Source: Lutibacillus sp052034115 (GTDB lineage: Bacteria > Actinomycetota > Actinomycetes > Actinomycetales > Dermatophilaceae). Taken from it: a stretch of 27,370 bases of DNA. Below, piece by piece: positions 23,244 to 27,370 of the stretch; position 1 is the first letter of the stretch; the number at the start of each line of letters is the position of its first letter. Both the position numbers and the translations under genes were made by a program. The stretch is taken from assembly GCA_052034115.1 (NCBI GenBank), contig JBPOIZ010000099.1, positions 1-27,370 of the forward strand, given 5' to 3'. The notes under the pieces were generated by a model, which did no database searches, was not told the origin of the DNA, and worked only from the letters and a program-made list of their open reading frames with translations.

Positions 23244-23732
23244 TCACAGGGCACCCTCCGCGATGAGGCGATCCAGCGCGGCATACCCCTCGTCGATCCC
23301 GGTCTCCATGCCGCTGCGTAGCCACTGGTCGCGGCCCTCGAAACTATCGGTGAGCGACATGGTGTCGAGCCGGGTGCGCCCGTCGCCAAGGTCGGTGAAG
23401 GTCAAGGTCTCGAGTGCGACGCCGTCGGGTTGGCCCTCCCACGCGAAGGTCTGCACGATGCGGTCCTCGCGCACGGTGTGGAAGCAGCCGCGGAAGCCGA
23501 ACTCGTCGGTCCCCCGCCGCGCTACGTAACGCCAGCAGCCGCCGTCGCGGGCGTCCCACTCGACAATCTCGGTCGTCAGCGAGGCCGGCCCGACCCAACG
23601 GGCGAAGATCTCGGGGTCGGTGTGGGCGCGCAACAGTTGGGCGGGAGTCGCCGAGAACTCCCTGCTGATCCGGATGGCGGGCACCGTCGGGTCGGCCTCG
23701 ATGCGGGCCTGGGTCTGGGGCTGGGTGGTCAT
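23244..23732 (-). CDS. SRPBCC (AHSA1-like) domain protein
   Basis: A 162-residue protein of the START/Bet v1 fold, Activator of Hsp90 ATPase homologue 1-like group. Key blocks are IRISREFSATPAQLLRAHTD, PEIFARWVGP, EWDARDGGCWRYV, FHTVREDRIVQTFAWEG and a C-terminal helix RDQWLRSGMETGIDEGYAAL. Such proteins bind hydrophobic ligands; the AHSA1 name does not imply a chaperone role in bacteria. AGGAGG is well placed for ATG at 23732. It lies 57 bp downstream of the urease-like alpha gene on the same strand, and may be the last gene of that operon or have its own promoter. The usual ArsR partner of such genes is absent. Confidence 0.9.
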   Translation of the reverse strand: MTTQPQTQARIEADPTVPAIRISREFSATPAQLLRAHTDPEIFARWVGPASLTTEIVEWDARDGGCWRYVARRGTDEFGFRGCFHTVREDRIVQTFAWEGQPDGVALETLTFTDLGDGRTRLDTMSLTDSFEGRDQWLRSGMETGIDEGYAALDRLIAEGAL

Positions 23733-23789
23733 TACACGGCCTCCTGCGTCCTTTCAGGTCGATGGGTGACTCTGGTATGGCGCGACACC

Positions 23790-25490
23790 TCAGAAGGTGT
23801 AGAGCCGGGCCAGGGGGTTCCAGGTGCTGGCTGGCGCACTCAGGTCCTCGCCGTCCAAGGTCACTCGCGCCCCGGCTGCATCGACGTGCACCGTGCCTGT
23901 CCGGCGGTTGCGGACCATATCGGCCAGCCCGATCCCGCAACATCCAGCGACCGCGACCCGCCGACGAGATGTCGGCAGCCGATCCTCATCTGCGTCCCTG
24001 CAGGATTTCGACACGAAGGCCACGGCGAGATCCGCCGGCGCGGCGCCGTGCCCACCGAAGAGCGGCCCGTAGCCCAGGGGTTGTGCGCTGTCGACCGTCG
24101 CGTTCGGGTCGCCGGTCATTCCCCAGGCAGGGAAGCCCGCCTTGAGGACCTGGCGCGGCTTGACTCCGAAGTAGGCGGGGTCCCACAGGACGATATCGGC
24201 TAGCTTTCCCACCTCGAGAGAGCCGATCTCATGCGCCATACCGTGGGCAATGGCCGGGTTGATGGTCAGTTTCGCGAGGTAACGCAGGACTCGCTCGTTG
24301 TCGTCGACTCCGGGGTCGCTCAGCTCACTGGCGACCAGCCGCGCCTTCATGACGGCGGCCGTCGCGAAGGTGCGTGCCACGGTCTCGCCCGCGCGGCCCA
24401 TCCCCTGGGCGTCCGAGGACATGATCGGGATGACCCCGAGGTCGTGCAGCACGTCTTCGGCGGCCATCGTCGCCGACCTGATCCGGTGATCGGCCAGCGC
24501 CCGATCCCACGGCTGGTCGAGGTTCAACCCGTGGGCGAGCACGATCATGGCCAGGTGTTCCTCGGTGGCATCCCGGCCGAAGGGCATCGTCGGGTTGGTT
24601 GACGAGCCGATGACGTTCGGGATTCCGGCCAAGGTGAGCAGATCGGGGGCGTGGCCGCCGCCGCACCCCTCGACGTGGAAGGCGTGGATGGTTCGGCCAT
24701 CGAGGACGGCCACGGTCTCGCGGACGAACAGCGCCTCGTTGAGTCCGTCGGAGTGGACGGCGACCTGGACATCGTGATCCTCGGAGACACGCAGGGCGGT
24801 GTCGAGGGCGCGCGGGTGAGCGCCGAGGTCCTCGTGCACCTTGAACCCGACGACGCCCGCACGCACGAGCGCCTCGACGTGCGTCTCGGGCGTCGAGGAC
24901 GAGCCCCGACCGAGGAAGCCGACGTTCATGGGCCAGGCGTCCATGGCCGACCAGGCTCGGTGCACGCCGTACCGGTCCGAGACGCCGACCCCCCACATGG
25001 GGCCATATTCCTGGCCGAGGATGGTCGTGACCCCGCTCGCTAGCGCCGCCTCCATGATCCGCGGCGAGAGCAGGTGCACATGCGTGTCGATAGCCCCTGC
25101 GGTCGCGATGAGGCCCTCCCCGCTCACCACTGCCGTTCCCGTGCCGACGACGACTTCGATCCCGTCCATCGTGTCCGGGTTGCCCGCTCGGCCGAACGCC
25201 GCGATGCGCCCGTCCCGGATGCCGATCGACCCCTTGGTGACGCCGAGGATGGGGTCGATGACGACGACATTGGAGATGACCAGGTCGCAGCTCGCCGAGG
25301 GCGGCACGGCCTGCAGTCCCATCCCATCCCGCGCGGTCTTGCCGAAACCGACGACAAACTCGTCTCCTCGACGCTGGGCGTCCCCCTCCACCCTGACGAC
25401 CAGGCCAGTGTCGCCGAGGACGATGCGGTCTCCGGTCGTCGGTCCGTGGCTGGCGGCATACATCGCGGGGTCGGACCGGCGCCCGCTCAC
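23790..25490 (-). CDS. ureC: Divergent urease alpha subunit (UreC-like amidohydrolase)
   Basis: A 566-residue nickel-type amidohydrolase, usual length for UreC. Compared with the Klebsiella enzyme from memory, all nickel ligands are present: His137 and His139 (THVH), Lys217 (FKVHED, carbamylated in ureases), His246, His272 and Asp360 (MSSDAQGMG). Catalytic His219, His320 and Arg336 are also kept. The mobile-flap cysteine 319 is Ala (IVLAHGLN), and the usual GPAAG loop reads GPMWG. The enzyme should hydrolyse urea or a related ureido/guanidino compound, with altered pocket. GTG at 25490 overlaps the UreAB stop as GTGA. No ureD/E/F/G genes are in the window. Confidence 0.9.
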   Translation of the reverse strand: MSGRRSDPAMYAASHGPTTGDRIVLGDTGLVVRVEGDAQRRGDEFVVGFGKTARDGMGLQAVPPSASCDLVISNVVVIDPILGVTKGSIGIRDGRIAAFGRAGNPDTMDGIEVVVGTGTAVVSGEGLIATAGAIDTHVHLLSPRIMEAALASGVTTILGQEYGPMWGVGVSDRYGVHRAWSAMDAWPMNVGFLGRGSSSTPETHVEALVRAGVVGFKVHEDLGAHPRALDTALRVSEDHDVQVAVHSDGLNEALFVRETVAVLDGRTIHAFHVEGCGGGHAPDLLTLAGIPNVIGSSTNPTMPFGRDATEEHLAMIVLAHGLNLDQPWDRALADHRIRSATMAAEDVLHDLGVIPIMSSDAQGMGRAGETVARTFATAAVMKARLVASELSDPGVDDNERVLRYLAKLTINPAIAHGMAHEIGSLEVGKLADIVLWDPAYFGVKPRQVLKAGFPAWGMTGDPNATVDSAQPLGYGPLFGGHGAAPADLAVAFVSKSCRDADEDRLPTSRRRVAVAGCCGIGLADMVRNRRTGTVHVDAAGARVTLDGEDLSAPASTWNPLARLYTF

Positions 25491-26197
25491 GGCGTCTCCC
25501 CCGAGGGGACACTCTGGTAGCCCAGAGCACTCGCGCGCGCCATGGCCTGGTCCACGGCCCCCGGCGCGTCGAGGGGACCATCCACCAGGCCGGCAAAGCC
25601 GACCGCCACGCGGCGGCCCACGATCGGGATGAGCCCGACGGTTGTCACGGTCCCCGGCTCGAAGCGCACGCCCGTCCCCGCCGGAACGTCAAGGTGCATG
25701 CCGTATGCCGCCCGCCGGTCGAACCGGAGGGCCGCGTTGGCCTCGAAGAAGTGCCAGTGCGAGGTCACCGTGACGGCGACAGCCGCGGTGTTCCGGACGG
25801 CGATCTCGACCGGTGACGGGACGAACCGATCGGTCACCGGCGCGGGAATGACGGCCCCCGGCGTCGCCGCGTCGGGAGCGCCTCGGCCATCGAGGGTGCC
25901 GAACGGCTCGGGCACGATGACCAGGCGGGTGCCGTCGTCGAAGACCGCCTCGACCGTGATGGAGGGGACGATGTCCACCACCCCCGGGAGAACGTCATCC
26001 GCGGTGAGGACCGACTGCGCGGCACGGACCACGTCCGCGTGTCTGAGCCCGTCTCGGGCCCGTTCGATGACCTCATCGCAGATGAGCGCGATCGCCTCGG
26101 GGACGTTCAGCCTCAGCCCCCGCTCGTGCCGGCGTCGGGCCACCGCGGCCGCCCCGGCCAGCACGAGGCGGTCCCGCTCGGTAGGGGTCAACCTCAT
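25487..26197 (-). CDS. ureAB: Fused urease gamma-beta subunit
   Basis: A 236-residue fusion of UreA and UreB. Residues 1-100 are the gamma domain: MRLTPTERDRLVLAGAAAVA, LNVPEAIALICDEVIERARDG, LPGVVDIVPSITVEAVFDDG. Residues about 118-220 are the beta domain: TPGAVIPAP, then SHWHFFEANAALRFDRRAAY, GMHLDVPAGTGVRFEPG and GFAGLVDGPLD. These structural subunits assemble with alpha into the urease core. Fusion of the two is known in some actinobacterial and Helicobacter ureases. ATG at 26197 overlaps the stop of a 42-codon ORF as ATGA, and its own stop overlaps the alpha start. Confidence 0.93.
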   Translation of the reverse strand: MRLTPTERDRLVLAGAAAVARRRHERGLRLNVPEAIALICDEVIERARDGLRHADVVRAAQSVLTADDVLPGVVDIVPSITVEAVFDDGTRLVIVPEPFGTLDGRGAPDAATPGAVIPAPVTDRFVPSPVEIAVRNTAAVAVTVTSHWHFFEANAALRFDRRAAYGMHLDVPAGTGVRFEPGTVTTVGLIPIVGRRVAVGFAGLVDGPLDAPGAVDQAMARASALGYQSVPSGETP

Positions 26198-26322
26198 GCG
26201 CCGGCCCCTCCCAGGTCACCAGTTCGCGCGGCACTCATCGTCACGAAGGCCTCATCGGCGATCGGCAGACGCCCCGCCGAGGTGGCGACCGGGGCTCCTC
26301 CGGCCGCTCGTTCACCTGCCAT
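26194..26322 (-). CDS. Small ORF (42 aa) between agmatine deiminase and ureAB
   Basis: An ATG at 26322 with GGGAGG seven bases upstream opens a 42-codon frame starting MAGERAAGGAPVATSAGRLP and ending DLGGAGA. It is low in complexity except for a central LPIADEAFVTM. Its TGA overlaps the ATG of ureAB (ATGA), and it begins 28 bp after the deiminase stop, so every intergenic base between the two genes is used. I know no family for it. It may be a coupling leader peptide or a small protein of the complex. A second in-frame ATG lies at 26337, before the ribosome site. Confidence 0.55.
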   Translation of the reverse strand: MAGERAAGGAPVATSAGRLPIADEAFVTMSAARTGDLGGAGA

Positions 26323-26349
26323 CGTCTCGCCTCCCATCGAAGACTGATG

Positions 26350-27366
26350 CTAAGGGCGCACAGCGGGTTCCTGCTGGGTGATGCAGTGGACGCCGCCGCC
26401 GCGGGCAAACACCGGCCGGGCATCCACAAGGACGATCTCCCGGTCGGGATACACGTCGGCAAGGATCGCTCGCGCCACCTCGTCGTGTGGGTCGTCGAAC
26501 GCGCACAGGATGACACCGCCGTTGACGACATAGTGATTGATGTAGGAGTAGTCGACCCAGCCCTTGTCATCGCGCAGCACTGTGGGCGCCGGCACGGGGA
26601 CGATCCGCCACCGACCGCGTTCCTGGAGCGTTCGGATCGCCTCGGCGCTGACGGCGTGGTCGGGATGTGCCGGGTCGCGCTGGTCGTGCACCAGGACGAC
26701 GTCTGGTCCGGCGAACGCCGCGATGATGTCGATATGGCCGCGGGTGCCAAAGGTTCCGTAATCACGCGTCAGGCCGCGCTCGATCCAGACGACATCCTGC
26801 GCACCGATGGTTCGCGCCAGTTCCTCTTCCACCTGCGCGGCGGTCCAACCAGGGTTGCGACCGGGGTCGAGCTGAACGGTCCGGGTGACAAGAGCGGTGC
26901 CCGCGCCGTCCACGTGGATGCCGCCGCCCTCGTTGACCATCGGCGACGTCACGACCGGCACGTCGGCCGCGGCGGCGACCATTGCACCCACCAGGGAGTC
27001 GTTGCCCCAGCGCGCCCACTCCTGGGCGCCCCACCCGTTGAAGACCCAGTCGACCGCGGCCAGGGATCCATCACTGTTGTGGACGAAGGTCGGACCCATG
27101 TCACGCATCCAGGCGTCGTCCAACGGAGCGATGAGGAAGTCGACACCGGTCGGCAGCTCTTCGCGGACCGCATCGATGTCGGCCGGGTCCACGATCATCG
27201 TGACCGGTTCAAAGCGAGCGATGGCTTGAGCCACGGCTGCCCACGCCTTGCGCACCTCTGCTAGGCCGGCGGCGTCAAGGTCGGCCGACGTCGGGCCGGC
27301 GGGCGGCCATGCCATCCACGTGCGGGCGTGGGGCTCCCACTCCGCGGGCATGGTCCAGCTGTTCAC
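26350..27366 (-). CDS. aguA: Agmatine deiminase (AguA/PAD-porph family)
   Basis: A roughly 338-residue guanidino-group hydrolase converting agmatine to N-carbamoylputrescine and ammonia. The N-terminal MPAEWEPHARTWMAWPP is the agmatine-deiminase signature. Further motifs are DDAWMRDMGPTF (substrate carboxylate/Asp site), NEGGGIHVDG, RGHIDIIAAF with the catalytic His, and the C-terminal GGGVHCITQQEP with catalytic Cys328. GTG at 27366 is four bases from the window edge and ATG at 27351 is an alternative; the start could also lie outside. It heads a same-strand unit with the small ORF, ureAB and ureC. The usual next enzyme, AguB, is not seen in the window. Confidence 0.92.
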   Translation of the reverse strand: MNSWTMPAEWEPHARTWMAWPPAGPTSADLDAAGLAEVRKAWAAVAQAIARFEPVTMIVDPADIDAVREELPTGVDFLIAPLDDAWMRDMGPTFVHNSDGSLAAVDWVFNGWGAQEWARWGNDSLVGAMVAAAADVPVVTSPMVNEGGGIHVDGAGTALVTRTVQLDPGRNPGWTAAQVEEELARTIGAQDVVWIERGLTRDYGTFGTRGHIDIIAAFAGPDVVLVHDQRDPAHPDHAVSAEAIRTLQERGRWRIVPVPAPTVLRDDKGWVDYSYINHYVVNGGVILCAFDDPHDEVARAILADVYPDREIVLVDARPVFARGGGVHCITQQEPAVRP

Positions 27367-27370
27367 GACA

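Noticed and set aside
23051..23389. Minus-strand frame downstream of the SRPBCC gene as a degraded regulator
   Set aside because: The translation is Arg/Pro-rich with no helix-turn-helix pattern and overlaps the SRPBCC gene out of frame.

Overview
The window is high-GC, gene-dense DNA with frequent GTG starts, SD-type ribosome sites and many 4-base GTGA/ATGA gene overlaps. An F420-dependent glucose-6-phosphate dehydrogenase (fgd), a GAP/Sap-family membrane protein, DUF6326 and a NarL-type two-component pair point to an actinobacterium. A Micrococcales lineage such as the Intrasporangiaceae is my impression only. No rRNA, tRNA, CRISPR array, insertion sequence or prophage is recognisable.

Layout. 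1-5.1 kb: a truncated Asp-box (BNR) protein and a YtcJ-like amidohydrolase on the minus strand; a GNAT acetyltransferase plus nucleotidyltransferase pair on the plus strand; then a minus-strand unknown protein and a DUF2200 protein. 5.1-10.3 kb: an AraC/VOC operon, a secreted polysaccharide deacetylase, an HNH endonuclease, a nucleotidyltransferase/small-protein pair resembling a toxin-antitoxin module, and a phytanoyl-CoA dioxygenase divergent from an AraC regulator. 10.3-12.6 kb: TfoX-N protein, a two-domain VOC protein and fgd. 12.9-16.7 kb: TetR divergent from a GAP-family protein across a near-perfect 28-bp palindrome, then a DUF1345 membrane protein and a SulP transporter with STAS domain. 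17.0-20.5 kb: a lactonase-like metallo-beta-lactamase with MarR, a metal-sensing ArsR with its CDF efflux pump and operator, and a TetR regulator. 20.6-22.8 kb: an overlapping DUF6326-histidine kinase-response regulator operon. 23.2-27.4 kb: an SRPBCC protein and an operon of agmatine deiminase, a 42-aa small ORF, fused urease gamma-beta and a divergent urease alpha.

The most interesting system is the last operon. Agmatine deiminase makes N-carbamoylputrescine, a mono-substituted urea. It is followed directly by a urease-like enzyme that keeps every nickel ligand but has lost the flap cysteine and has a changed loop near the active site. No urease accessory genes and no AguB are in the window. 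This suggests, as inference only, that the urease homologue processes the deiminase product or a related ureido compound.

Two genome-scale signals also stand out: strong enrichment of GTATG/CATAC with scarcity of GTACG/CGTAC, and five short degenerate tandem repeats at gene ends or in intergenic gaps.
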